Shown: in pieces, positions 1 through 12,372 of the stretch
Layout of the letters: every line of letters begins with the position of its first letter
How positions within the stretch are numbered: position 1 is the stretch's first letter
Source of the DNA: Cinclus cinclus
Lineage: Eukaryota; Chordata; Aves; Passeriformes; Cinclidae
NCBI RefSeq assembly: GCF_963662255.1
Contig: NC_085048.1
Span: 103,884,499-103,948,498, forward strand
Reading direction: 5' to 3'
DNA length: 64,000 bases
Translations under genes and position numbers: made by a program
The notes under the pieces: model-generated
The model's input: the letters and a program-made list of their open reading frames with translations, nothing else
Told to the model about the DNA's origin: nothing
Databases searched by the model: none

Positions 1-906
1 TGCCTCCTGTGCTCCCTCCACCCGCTCCCGTTCCCACTGCGCTCCACCCGCTCTCCAAGCCATAATTTAGCCCACACTTATTAATCAGTGCACATAATTT
101 GTCTCTAATGCTGTCAATTTAAGATGGCAACCTGACTTTTTTTTTTGGAGGGGGCAGGGTCAACAATTTAATGAATCTTGTCTGCATTTTAATTCAGACC
201 TAATAATCTGCCTCTGGCAGTTTTCTTAGAAAACACAAGGTTTTCCTGGATTTTCTTTCATCAAATCCAGCACAATGGGATGTTTACCTTCCTGCCTTGG
301 ATATGCTCAGCCCAGGGTAAGTCACACACAGACCTACCTTATTCAAACTGGGACATGGCCTAAATCTCCTGGTTTGGCCTTTGAAGGGTTTTCCTGGGGA
401 GGAAGGAGAAACCTGGGGCTGTGCAGTCCCTTTTCTGCACAAACTGACGCACAGCTGTAGGCAAAAAACCACAGACTTCCACGATTCACTGTCCCTCATG
501 GAATAACTTCACAAATGGTCAGAGCACCCAAGAACTTTCTTTAGCTATCCCTATGCTTTTCTTTTTGTCCTTCCTACAGTAAAGTCCAGCAGGAGGGGAA
601 AAAAGATACAGAAAGGAAAGAGGGTGCAGAAAATTCCATCCTCCTGATGAATCAGCATGGACGAGTTTGTCTAAGTGCCATGGCAGGAGGCTTGCACCCA
701 ATGGAGCAGCTCATCGGCCTTCCCTGGGTCACAGTAAATAAAATTCCCCAAAGCAGAGGCTCTGGAAGCCCATGTCAGATGTAACCGGAATAGACTCCGT
801 CATTAGGAGCGCTGTGACTCTGCCCGGCGCTGACAGGAGCTCCTGCCTAGCTTTCAGTCACCGCTGTCACTCACCCTGACAAGGCGGGCACTTAATGTAT
901 GCACGG
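1..906. other. Noncoding stretch at window start with two possible conserved patches
   Basis: No gene is seen. Positions 16-53 hold two copies of the 12-mer CTCCACCCGCTC, 26 bp apart, perhaps the edge of a short minisatellite cut by the window start. Positions 60-240 are AT-rich, with several TAAT/ATTA cores and few repeats, as in conserved noncoding DNA. Positions 770-905 carry more CpGs than their surroundings, together with TGACAG-type motifs. Short frames of 60-71 codons occur on both strands here and look random. The two patches are suggested from composition alone. Confidence 0.35.
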
Positions 907-3900
907 CACCGCTGCACACGCAGCTGCAACTCCCAGCACATTGTGTTGTTTACCCCTGCTCTTTTGTACCAGGGCGTGCAGTAATTTGCCTCCCAGTACC
1001 ACAAAATTCCTCAACTTAAAAAATTTTGGCCTCATTTTGTTTGCCCTTAATAGAAAAACAACCCTTTTGCAGCCCTGCTACCAGCATAGCCACCGCACTC
1101 TGCAGCATCACAGACACAAAAATACCACATTTCACATTTCCATCACAAGTGTCTCCTATATTTTTTTATGCATCTCCTTCACCTCTGCCACACGTTATTT
1201 CTTCCCCTCTAACAGTTGCTTAGCATATTTTATGCCTTCTGAGCAGTACCGGAAGGGCCATTCCTGCAATGCACCTAAGTACAGACAGTAGCAGCAGAGG
1301 GGTTCTATGTCCCAAATTACCTCTGAGTGCTGGAACCTCTGACTGCCAGCACAAGGTACTCCTGACCACCTACCCAGAGCAGCTATTGCTTCACAGACCT
1401 CCAGCAGCTCCAGTCCAGTGGCTCTTTGAGTTTTCCATGAGGAATTATCTGTCATTTGACTGATTTACCACTCATGTTCATTATTGTCCCCTCAGAGTTA
1501 TTGCAAAACTCTGCCAGACTCAGGTGTCTGCCCTCACCACCCATTACAAAGCAGCCCCATCTGCCATATCATTAATGCCACTAAGCCTACTCCATTTTCA
1601 AACCTAAGCTCCAAGCTGGTAATCAGATGAGACAGAAAACCAAATTCCCATATCCTGAGATACCCCAGGTAAAGCATATAATTTCCTGATACATAAGCAT
1701 CTTTCTCTAGGAACTTAAAAAGCCCCGAGGATAAAATATTTCTCTTAGTTCAGGCATCTCCCAAACACAGGGGTAAGGTCAGTCGAAAGATGCAATGGGA
1801 AATTCAGTGAAATTCTCTCATCTCAGTTGCAGGTCTACATTCAATAGGCTCGTGTTAATGCCCTTTGCTTTAGCTGCTGCAGTGTCACAGTGATATAATC
1901 CAAGCAGAGTCACCTGAAGTAGTCCATAACATGCTACTTAGTTTAAATTCCTTTGTCGGGCCACAAATGTCCAGTTCTAGCTAAAAGCTTGAAAGTGAGA
2001 CAAATGGTAAAATAGACACTTCAAGAGAATAAAATTGTGAAGTGCTCAGGTAGCACTGTGGAGAAGGGAGTTTCAATTCAGAGAGCTTTCCAGATGAAAC
2101 AGACAATTAAACCCTTATTGAAAAGAGATTCCGCCACCCTCTCTCTCTCTCTTTTTTTTTTTTTCTTTCCCTTTAAAGGAAGGGGAAAATAATACTGGGA
2201 ATTTAGAAACATGAATTTTTAAAACCTAATAAGCTACACTAACAATCTACACAATTCCTTTTTATTAAAATATTTATTTGGAAATGCAGGGTTTGTGATG
2301 AGGGCAGGCTGGGTAAGCAGGTCTGAATGCTGCTTGTGCAGGGGGCTCAGTGGGACCCCCAAGGCCAGGGCTGTCCTCGGCCATCCTAGACTCAGCCCTA
2401 GAAAATTTCCCCTCCTTATCCCTCCACACATAGGAAAAGAACAGAGCACGAATGGCACAGTGCATTTATGAGGCAGGGGCTGTAAACCACCCTTTTATAT
2501 CCATGGGGACACAGACAGAGAAGGAGCTATGTGAGCAGTCTGCAGGAATGGAGACCTGGGAAGCTCCAAGCCTGAAGCACTTTTCCTGGCCTTGCCAAAC
2601 CCCTCAGTGCTCCAGCAGAAGTGCTCCTGAGACCAGCTTGCATCTGACAAAACATTTAGGTGCTGATAAAAAGACATATTCCATGGATTTGTTTTCCTGG
2701 GCACCTCCAGTCACACCTTCTATGTTGCTCACCGTAGGATTATGATGTCTGGTCCTTTACTGTTAGAACAAAAAGGCTCTTAGAAACTCCTGGAGGGAAA
2801 AAACGGCATTCACACATTCTCAAAGGGAAAAACCATATTTCAGTAGTGGTTACTGCTTTTAGTAGTAGATATAGAAGTAGTTTTAGGCTCAATTTCCTTT
2901 CCTTTTCCTTCTCACCTCACTCTTGTCCCAGTACCAAATACGTTCAAACCGAACACTTTTCTACCACCCTGCATCATGCCTTGTGCTTTTGGCTCATCTT
3001 TTATTGGAGTTTTTTTGCAATATTTTTGACCTAGCCCAGTTTTCTTCTCCCTCTGTTTCCCTTCCCTTATATTTTGGTTCCGTGTGACTCAACTCCAGCC
3101 TTCTCCCTCTTGCTCTCACATACAATGCTATTAAAATTAAATCCTTTTGTGCCACTCTCTACTATATTATAGGTCTTCAAGCCATTCCTGAAATCCCAAG
3201 TCAGTCTTTCTAAAGTCTTAGTTCACCTGAAGGCAAACTTCAGCACATGGTTTGCTTCAGATAAGGCTTTTTCTCCCCACCAGCACAGAGTTCACCTCCA
3301 AATATTGCCACAGACATTTGTGCGGACTAACACAAAATGACCACACAAAAGAAATGTGCGTGTTCCTTTCTTGCAACACAAGAACATGCACAATATAAAA
3401 TATAAAACAACATAAAAGGATGGTCTGATTGAGAAGAATCAGCCCTGAAGGAATCCAGTGAAGAAATCAGTGCTACACTGCCTCCCTGCACGAGAAATCC
3501 TGACTTGCATTTTCCAGGGATGAAAAATGCCAGAAAACATGAGTAGGCTCCCAGGTAACAACTCAATGATGCCTTCCACTCATGAAGAAGAGGAAATTTA
3601 AACAACCAGACCCTCCACCATGTGCTCCTCCTACCTGGGAAAGGTGGAGAGGATGGACTTTACCTCATTGAGGAAACCTTCTAACCATGAGCAGGAGTAC
3701 AAACAGGCATTTCTCACCAGTCCCCCAAACCATCTCCAAGCCCCATCTATTTTCAGCACCCAGACAATACTGTGATCTGTAAGTCCTCAGCAGGCTGGAG
3801 AGCAGTGACAGAAGTCTCAGTTACTATGTACATGACTAACACACTCAAGGATATTACTTTGGGACAACAAAGATAACAGCACCCAGAGCAAAACTGTCAA

Positions 3901-5201
3901 GAGAAACAGGGAAAGAGCTTCAAGGAAAAAAAACCTTAATATCGAACTCGCCAGCCACCAAGTACTTATGCAAGAATTGCTTTTCTTCCTTTTTTTCTGA
4001 AAAATAAACTTTTCTTGGAACAAATCTCACCACTGTTAATTACAAGCACATACAAAATGGAAGGAAGTTGTCAAGAGAGAAGACAAACATGAGGCCATTG
4101 AGTCAGGAGAGCAAAAGTAGACCAGAACGTTGGGACTTGGACACTTCCCCCTTCTTCTTTCCAATGCCCAGGTATCAGATGGGCAGTAAGATGTGAGGAT
4201 AACAGCTATGATTAAACAGCTTAGCTGCCCTGAGCTGCAACAGTGCTGCCCTTTTGCCTGTCTCTCCACAGAGACACTGCCAGGAAAATGACCAGAAGAA
4301 GGGATTTGCAGGGAATTACTCCAATTCAGGAATTACCAGCACAGAGCTACAGCCCCTGGTGCAGAAAGGACCACTGACACATAGCTCCAGGGGAGGGAGC
4401 AGAATTTAGGGAGCTGCCATCAAAAAGCCTGCACTACATGGGAACAGAACCAATGTCCTGGTGAAATAGGAGCACAGCTGCAGGCACAACAGGAGGGAAC
4501 CCACCAGGAGCAAGAACAGAGAAAGAGTCTCCTCAGAAAAAGGATGGTCAAATGCCGACCCTGGAGCTGGGTGTGTGAACAGCCCATTCTCAATCAAGCT
4601 CTGTTTGATGAAGTGGGGAAGGGGGAAGACTTAAAAGACTCATTTTGCAACAGAAAGTCATGACTGGAAATGCCAATATTGATACTGAAGCCCAGAAGAA
4701 GGAGTGACCAAACACAGAGGTGTCTTTCCTACACTGTAGATTTGCCAGGCTGCCTCAACTTCCCTCTCCTTGGGCACTGCAGTGCAGCATAAGCCAGGTG
4801 CTTTGTAAAATGAAAATGCTGCACAAAGCTTGCACAAGCTGCAAATGCAGCATGTGCAAAAGCCTTTTTATTCAAACTGTGCTACTTAACTAAGTGGTTT
4901 GTGAAACCACTTCTGAGCCTTCAGCAATTTTCCCTGCTTGAAGAAATCATTTTAGCATCTTCTTCATAGGTTGTTCATAGACTTCAAGCCTCCAAGTTCA
5001 CCCTATGGTGTCACCTGCAAGGGCACTGCAGGCTGAGGATCACAACTACAATAGAACTGTAAAGTTCATTTCACTCATTGTTTCAGCCCCAGTATTTAAT
5101 TCTGGGAGGAGGCGATTTTGCATCAGAATGAGACAAACTACAGATTACTTTTCAGAGGAGTTAATCTTCCTAGCCATTATCTGGAGTAATTCAAAAAGCA
5201 C
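907..5201. other. Intergenic or intronic background, no gene seen
   Basis: Unique-looking sequence with no recognisable gene. The longest frame is 130 codons (899-1291, plus); it is rich in Ser, Thr, His and Cys as translated noncoding DNA often is, and lacks any known domain. A pyrimidine microsatellite lies at 2139-2164. Near 3750 there is only a left half of a REST-like site (TTCAGCACC), without the right half. At 4816-4853 an ATGCTGCA/TGCAGCAT pair forms a weak 8-bp inverted repeat. Confidence 0.6.
2139..2164. repeat. (CT)n microsatellite followed by a T run
   Basis: About seven CT units are followed directly by 13 T. This is a simple pyrimidine repeat and a likely length polymorphism. 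It lacks the adjoining AG and exon-like sequence needed to argue for a splice acceptor. Confidence 0.85.
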
Positions 5202-5215
5202 AAAAAAAAAAAAAA
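5202..5215 (+). repeat. Poly-A tract, 14 A
   Basis: An uninterrupted run of 14 A. No identifiable retrotransposed body precedes it and no target-site duplication is evident, so it is recorded as low-complexity DNA and not as a retrocopy tail. Confidence 0.85.
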
Positions 5216-8200
5216 TTGGAACTGTTCTTGAAGAAAGAATTCATGTTCAGGTAATTACAAATAACAGACACATCTGGTTATCTTAATTGTTTGGGAATGT
5301 CTCAATTATCTAAGAATATTTTCATAAGGACTCAGAGACAGTAAAACTTTCTCACGGCAGATTGCATTCACTGATGAGAGGAAATTCAGTGGAGCTAAAA
5401 CGCTGGAGCGTGCTTAGACCCAGAGAGCACTTTCAGTCCCGTTGCCAATGGGTTTTATTCGTCTCTAAAATACGATGGACTGTGAAGTGAGAAATGGGAA
5501 ACTCCCACATAGGCAGCAGCAGCCCCTTTCCCTGCTAGCTGCAGTTTTTCCAGCACTCCTGTGAAAATGAAGGTCTTTTTGTGTACTGATGGTTCAGCCA
5601 GAAAAATTACAGTAGTGATTTTTTAGGCAGCTGCCCCGAAGAGAGGTGAGTCAAGTAAAGGCCCTTGTCCTGCCTGAGGGCAGCGCAGACGTTTGGTGGC
5701 TGGTGAGTGGCACTCCTTCCCTCACAGATATTTGAAGTGTCTCCTGCCCAAGGCAGGTTCATTGCAGAGGAGCCTGGAAGCTCCTGCAAAGCTGAATTCA
5801 CCTGAATAGAGCAGAGGCTGCTTACCGGAGCCCAGAGCCAAATCCCAGAGAGGGGCACTTTTCAAACACCTCAGGCACACCCTGGTCCCAGCAGAGCACC
5901 GCATTTCATCATGTAGACTGCAAAAATCAGCAGTCAGCCATTGGGAATTACCTTCCACAGCTCCAAACTGCCTGTGTGCAGAGGGGTGGCAGGCAAGGCA
6001 GAGAGGGGAGTTCTGCACTTTTGCTGCAGTGGCTGCACCCCACTGCTGGAGCTGGGACGGTTTCTTACATGTCTTTCCCATAGTTTATCCCACTCTTCCA
6101 CCTGGCTCTGATCTTTCCTGAGAAGGGCTGGAGAAGCTCTCAGCTCCCAGCCTGCTTGTGCCTAACCAGCACCTTTGCACGGCAGACATGACTGGGGTGA
6201 AATCCTGTAACTGGAGTGAATGTCCCCCTGTGGCTCATCACTCCAGCCAGGAGGGGTGTGCCAAGCTTCCACACAAATCCCAATCAATATTATTTATCTG
6301 GCTGAACGTGAGAGCTGGCCGCATCCTCTCCACCTAATGCCCACTCCCATCCCCTCCACCCTGTGGGTATCAGCAGGAGGGAACCTGATGTATGCTGGTA
6401 ATTATCTGCTGCTGAAACGAAGTGCTATTTCTCTTATTTTTGTAATGCAGATCAATGCACATGTCACTACTGAAAAGCTGTGTCATTTAGGATGGAGCAT
6501 TAACTGCTAGGAATAGATTTTGAAGCTCCCCACTTGTGGGTGGAATATTTTCTGGAGGAGTTGAGCCTTTCGAATGCTGAATTTCATTTATCCCACTGCC
6601 TCTTTAAGAGTAGTCATGGAGGAGAGGGTGTTTGAGAAAGTGACAGCTTGTCATCTCCTTCCCCAGCGAACTGGAACTGGGGACAAAGTGGTGGCAGGGA
6701 AAGAAGCAAACTGGCATGGGAAGGTGAGTGGGGGACATGGCTGGCTTTGCAGCAGCCCTGCAGTGGGATACAAGGATGGAGACTCCAGAGGACAGAGGGC
6801 AACTCGTGGGGGACAGAAGGAAGGTGTTCCTCTGAGCAAAAAGATGGCAAGGCACCCAAGGAAAGAACAGAAGGAAGGCTTGAAAAGGGGCAAAAGCTGG
6901 ATTCTACATTAGAGAGGTGCAAATGTGGAAATTACCACACACACGGATACCCACACAGCCTCCTCCTGCCAAAATTGCTACCCAAGAGCTATGCCAGTAT
7001 TGACTATCCAAAAAGGGACCACTTGATTTGCAGTGAGAGGGAAGAGTTTTCCAAACTTCCTTCTATTTTTTACAGGAATGAAACAGAAACTTCTCTGGAT
7101 ACTTGCTCAGAAAAAGAAAAAAAACTCTCCTTGTGTCCATCAAGCCCAAATAAAGAGAAGCACACAATTATCACACACTGGGGTTCACTGTGGTTCCTCG
7201 CCAAGAAAACCTCAAAATCTGTCAAATGGGAAAACAGTCATGTAAATTATGAATTCCAGTTATAACTGCGAGTTTTTACTAACCCTCCTTTACACCTTAA
7301 GGATAACCTGGTCACCATTGAACTGCAAAGCCTTGCAGTCACCCTGAAATGAAGATTTTGGCAAAGCAATTACTCAAGTGCTGCTACTCTGCACCCAAAA
7401 TCACAAATTGTTGCTTTGAAAAATGTGCACTTCCCTGTTCATGCTGCACCTTCCTCAGCCACACAGGTGAGGCTGTTGACAAACCTGAGACACACTGAGC
7501 ATTAATAAAATGTGACCCATCCCTTTCTTTCAACATCCCTTTGTCATTTGCCATTGTTAAAACAGGCATTTGCCTTACTTTACAGCTATGATTTTTAGAG
7601 CATATGTTCAGCATGTACAGCTCCTCTTTGAAAGTTCTGTTACTCTTTGGAATTGCTCAAAAATGTCAATATTCTTTTGAGTACTTGATATTTACAGTTT
7701 GATATTTAAAGTGTGCAATTTGTTATCTAAATTGCATAGCACACATCCAGCTTCCCGACTGAATGACCTAACTTTTATAAACCTTCCCAGCTTTCACAGG
7801 AAAAGGTTTTGTTTAGACACGAAACACCTTTCCATGATTAGACAAATATCAGCTACCTCGGAAAAGCATTGCAAAAAGGGTTATGAACAAAGAGAAACAG
7901 AAATTATATTTAGAACTCCACAGAGATGCAAATAGTTATCCCCTCCTTCACCTACAGCCCATACGTAGTGCCCAGATTGTTTTTCTTTTTTACTGATGTT
8001 GATTTTCTTTTCATACTCAGAAAAGAAGACACATGGCTAGTTTGAAAGCTGATCAGATCCCTCGATCATTTGAAAAGCTTCTTTCTAAATAGTACTTGCA
8101 AATATGCAATGAGCATAAATTTAGAAACTGCTGAAAACCTAGTTCTGTGTGTCATAACACAGGGTGTTGGGTTTTTTGCTGCGAGACTGGAGGATGAGGG

Positions 8201-8560
8201 AAAGCCAAAGTCCTGCCCAAAACCCACCCCGTGGTGACCAACCAAAAGAGGATCGGAGAAGCAGCATTTTCCTGGACACATTCCACGTCCCTTTTCACTC
8301 GAGCAGACAAGTACGTATGACCTCTTTGCAATGATTCAGGGTTTCAAAGCTGTCTCCTTAAGCCTCTTGATCACCACTTGTCCCTCCCCATTGACAAGCT
8401 AAGCACTTACAAGTTTTGAAGCCTCCTTGGCTCACTTTTAAATTTTCCTTTCCACATCTTATGCCAGCAGTTACCCAGAGGGAGAAAAAAACCCTCACCA
8501 TATCCATCCTTCAAAAAGTCTAACTTTCACTCTGCTAGTCCTAATCCATTATCTAGGCCC
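5216..8560. other. Intergenic or intronic background, no gene supported
   Basis: This stretch contains the window's second-longest frame (205 codons, 6648-7265, plus). The same 300 bases are also open in other phases and on the minus strand (102, 83 and 80 codons) because the plus strand is purine-rich at about 6605-6905, which suppresses stops in several frames at once. No domain is recognisable. A splice-site-like pair inside it is listed separately. Confidence 0.55.
6667..6723 (+). other. Possible 57-bp exon (splice-site pair), weak
   Basis: The interval is preceded by a pyrimidine-rich stretch ending in CCTTCCCCAG (ending 6666) and followed by AAG|GTGAGTGG (donor starting 6724), both good matches to vertebrate splice consensus. 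The enclosed 57 bp is purine-rich, as enhancer-containing exons often are, is a multiple of three, and is open in all three plus-strand frames. No protein similarity is recognised. In 64 kb a few such pairs are expected by chance, so a lncRNA exon or a cryptic exon is only a possibility. Confidence 0.15.
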
Positions 8561-8567
8561 ACTGATG

Positions 8568-8611
8568 TGTACTACATCATCAGAGGAGCAATGCTCTGAT
8601 GATGTAGTACA
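8568..8611. repeat. Perfect 18-bp inverted repeat (hairpin)
   Basis: The left arm TGTACTACATCATCAGAG (8568-8585) is followed by an 8-nt spacer (8586-8593) and the exact reverse complement CTCTGATGATGTAGTACA (8594-8611). All 18 pairs match. A third, direct-orientation partial copy follows at 8623-8637 and differs from the left arm only by a 3-bp deletion (TAC). The palindrome CATGTACATG lies between at 8616-8625. The arms could be remnants of a small palindromic element or a product of replication-template switching. No transposon ends or flanking duplications are recognised. Confidence 0.9.
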
Positions 8612-8644
8612 GCCCATGTACATGTACATCATCAGAGTTATATC

Positions 8645-9764
8645 CTTCTGATCTGCCTGTGGGTTTAATAAGCATTCCAGATGGCTTGCTATGCCTGAAG
8701 CAAGAATGGATAATCACACAGCTCTACCCTCAAAACAATAATAAAATAAGGACACAGTAGCACAGGGGCTCGTGCCTGCCAAAAACATTGAATAGACTGT
8801 ATAATACAATAGTCCAATGTGATTGGTGAGGCACATTTATACCCTTGCTGTTCACAGGTGAAAGGGAGCTGGTTTTAAATAAAATTGAGGTTACAGATCT
8901 GTGGTGTTGTTGTGGGTATTTACTGGGGAACAGGCGTGGGGCCCACAGCTGTACCCCCACATCGCACCACACCCGGACAGGAGTGCACCCAGAGCCTCTC
9001 CAGAGCCATGCACAGCTAATCTGTTATCTCCTGGATTTGCAGGGCATCCATCAGCCCAACTCCCAGCCTTCAAGCACAGCAGCAATAAGTGTCACCAAGC
9101 CTTTCCTACCCAAGTAAAACTGTTCCTTGGTGGGGTTGCTTGCAGCAAGTAGCGTGAGCAGCGCACGCCTGCCTGCCGGAGCTGCGACAACCCTGCTGCC
9201 ACGGCAGAGCTGCTCCAGAAATGGCATTTCCAGCCAGACACCACTGCCCCTCTCCTGCCACGCTACTGTGCCACAACCAGGCAAAGCATGGAGCACTGTT
9301 CATCACTCCCAGCGTTATTTAAATACCTGTGACTTTAAAGTGTTTGGTGGGGGAAGGAGGGTGTTTGTGCTTTGGGCTTTTTGAAAAGAAAAAAAGTGTG
9401 CAAAGTACAAAATGAAAGAAAGAGTGATGGGGGCTCTGTTCTCTCCCTCATTTGAATGAGTGAGGACAGGAGGAAGGAGAAGCAAAGCAGCCCTTTGATT
9501 CAGTCCCCAGGAGTGCCCTCTCCAGGAATCAGATCTGTGGGATGAGACACAAGGCACGGTGGCACTCACCCTTGTCCCCAAGAGCAGAGTGAACCCTCAG
9601 AGCTGCTGAAAGATGAGTTCAGGGATGTCTGGCAATCAAGAGAATTTTTGACATGAACTCTGGAAGGGAATTCCATCTAGGGTTGCAGAGAAAGACCAGA
9701 TACCCAGATAAGCAGAAGTAGGAGGAAAAGGTATCTCATCCCAACTCCCAGCAGATTTAGCTCA
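8645..9764. other. Intergenic or intronic background, no gene seen
   Basis: Several frames of 64-90 codons overlap on both strands between 8845 and 9384. The sequence is locally more GC-rich at about 9100-9260, with scattered CpGs. Nothing resembles a known protein, and no repeat family or RNA gene is recognised. Confidence 0.55.
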
Positions 9765-10460
9765 GAGAAGAGCAGCTCGTTGACGTCAGCCATTTAGCGC
9801 GCTGATGGGTATTTTTTCCCTGGCCAAACAAGTGGGTTCTACTTTAGCTTTAACATTAAACGCTATTAAATGAAATGAATACGGCATGTTTCCATCGTAC
9901 GTGTTGCTGGAGCTGCTGTGACAGCTGAGAAGCTGCTAGGCATGATGTGTCAAGAAAATGTACCAGGAGAAAAGTACATGGAGCTACTGTCAGAAACACA
10001 AGCGGGTTTGAGAATGGCATCTTGGCTTCAGATGCTGCTGAAATTATTTTTTAATTGCATCTGTAAACCCAGGCAGATCTTTAAGGGTTAACTGCACACA
10101 ATGTAATGAATTCAATAATGATGAGTTAAAAAAGGTCTAATTAGCAAGTAACCACTTTATTATGAAAGGAAATGGTAATGAATTTAATAGCTCAGAATCA
10201 TTAACAATATTTAGTTTGCTGGTACTTGTTCTCTATTATCCTCATTAATATGAACATTTAATATGTTTTAAAATGGATTTGTAATACTTTCTGTACCATG
10301 AGGTTACACTGACAAAAAGAGCGTAATTATTCTCTTAATTGTAATCTCTGTCTGTTTGTGCCCCAAATAGTAACATGTTTAGGTGTGAATTAAAAAAAAA
10401 AAAAAAGGAGTAATTAAGGGAGGGAAGTTTAAAAATGTGATTAAATAAACTCAAATTGCA
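9765..10460. promoter_or_regulatory. Candidate conserved noncoding element with CRE and homeodomain motif cluster
   Basis: The stretch is repeat-poor and becomes strongly AT-rich to the right. It carries a perfect palindromic CRE, TGACGTCA (9781-9788), the binding sequence of CREB/ATF bZIP factors. A TGACAGCTG motif near 9920 joins a MEIS/TGIF-type TGACAG to an E-box. From 10080 to 10330 there are many TAAT cores, including three TAATGA and one palindromic CTAATTAG (10137-10144). This is the usual look of a developmental enhancer in a vertebrate gene desert. A 15-A run lies at 10392-10406. Conservation is inferred, not measured. Confidence 0.42.
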
Positions 10461-11977
10461 GGCTGAGTCACTCAGAGGAAAAAGTTCTGGAAGTGAGATC
10501 TCTGAAAATCAAGTATCTTCTACTGAGATCTTTTCTCGTTAAAAAGGAAGAACAGAGAAATGAAATAGAAGCATTACTGTTCTTTATGCACAATGAATAT
10601 TGAAGTGGTCCTTTCCCAAGCTGCAAAGGGCTCAAGACTGGATATTCTGGGACATGTGCTTGTGAGCAGAGTGTCTCACAAGTGAAGGTGCTGTCTGACA
10701 CTGCCCCACGAATGTGAGATCACGAGTGTGATTTTCCCGTGTGAGATCCTGTGGGAATCCAGTTACCTGGTTGGTCCTAAGACACTCAAACCCCATAATT
10801 CATCTCACAGAATATCACATCGATCATCCAACCTTCCCCAGATCTCCTGAACCTCTGCTTCCAAATGGAAATATCTTCATTTATTGCCCTAAGCTTGCTC
10901 TTGCTGCTGGTAGTTTGCTCCTGCTCCCCTTTTTTTTGCACTCACCTCTTCCCACTGCATCAAATTTTCATGGCTGATGGTTACCAAGTCAGGCCCCTCT
11001 TCAAGATCCTTCCCATTGAAACAAATTCAGTGCTCAACCTTCCTTAACATGCCAGAAGGTTTCAGAGTGGTTTGCTGTGATTCTAGCCCCATCTCCTCAA
11101 TGGAAGCAGCTGCTCCCAAGGCTCACCCTGTGCTGGCAGACAGAGCACCAGGAAGGATGGGAGGGCAGAATCCCTCCCTCATCTCTAGGGATACTCCACA
11201 GGCATGGATGCTCCATAGCCAGGTGATCCAGCGCCTCCCAGGACATGGTGGGGCTCCCCACACAGGACCTCCCATCCCTGGAAAGAGATGCTCAAGGCTA
11301 ATTCAAGGATAATGCCCACAATCACAGTAGGTATTGGCATTATTCCTCAGAAACATTCCATATGAAATCTTTTCATAATCGTTGTGGTGCATGGTGGAGG
11401 TAGACGCAAGGTCCACAGAGCCACAGGAACATTTACAGAAGATCAGCCAACTAAGGACACAGCTGTCCCTGTGTCCATGTCGCTGCTCATGCGCCAGGAC
11501 ACGTGTCCTGGCCAAGAACCCCCATCCTGTCCACATAACCAGTCAGCTCAAAACAGACCTGTCTAATTTTTATCATATAAAAAAAGGAACTGAAATAAAA
11601 ATGGTGAAATTGAAGTGAAGCATCTCATTTGCCCACAAATGACATATTTCAACTTCCCATTTTATAGAAAAAAGTTGTGAAGGATTCTTTTTTTTTTTAA
11701 ACTTATTACAATTTCCATTTTTTTTTTTTGAATTGCCAGTGAAGAGAAAAATATGTGATTTGAGAGTTCTAAAAATAACAAGTTAAAATAGTTTCTGCCT
11801 CTCAAAGGAGGCCTCTTAGTCCTATAATTTCTCCAGATTTTGCCTTTCTGGATGGGTATTTTAAAGAACGATATAATGTCATTTCTATAAGTATCGTCTC
11901 ATAATCTGCTGCCACTGTTGGAAATACAAGTTTAGAGACAGCTTGAGCTGAAGAAATACCAGCTCACCAGCTATACT

Positions 11978-11994
11978 AAAAAAAAAAAAAAAAA
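11978..11994 (+). repeat. Poly-A tract, 17 A
   Basis: A run of 17 A. The sequence upstream does not resemble a known retrocopy or LINE/SINE end, so the origin is unknown. Confidence 0.85.
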
Positions 11995-12334
11995 TTTAAG
12001 AAGAGGAACAGGATGTATATCCCAAAGGTGAGCAAACTGTGTCAAACATTTTTGAGAATCTTTCTTTTGATTTTGATCTCTGGCTGCCTTTACAGCCCTT
12101 TTGTGTTTGTCTACTGCAAACATTTCAGCAATGACTGGTTATGGGGGTGTTCATTCCTAGAAAGAAAATTTTAGAAAGAACACTCATATTTGGGCTGGAA
12201 GGGTGTGTACAGTATTTCATTCTATAAATAAAAAGTACCAAGTGTCCAGTCAGAACAAAGGAGTAATGCTAAAACAGCAGATATTTACCTTTAGCCAGCC
12301 AAGATGAAATAAAACATTAAAAAATCTTACAATT

Positions 12335-12372
12335 ATTAAAAATTCAAGTTACTATTAAAAATTCAAGTTACT
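12335..12372. repeat. Perfect tandem duplication of a 19-bp unit
   Basis: The unit ATTAAAAATTCAAGTTACT occurs at 12335-12353 and again immediately at 12354-12372 without a mismatch. Two identical copies suggest a recent slippage or replication duplication. Confidence 0.95.

Noticed and set aside
3750..3775. REST/NRSF site
   Set aside because: Only the left half TTCAGCACC is present; the right half is missing.
6648..7265. 205-codon plus-strand frame
   Set aside because: The purine-rich strand opens several frames at once on both strands. No family resemblance.
7540..7560. Similarity to miR-204 (CCCTTTGTCAT words)
   Set aside because: Partial match only, with no precursor stem.
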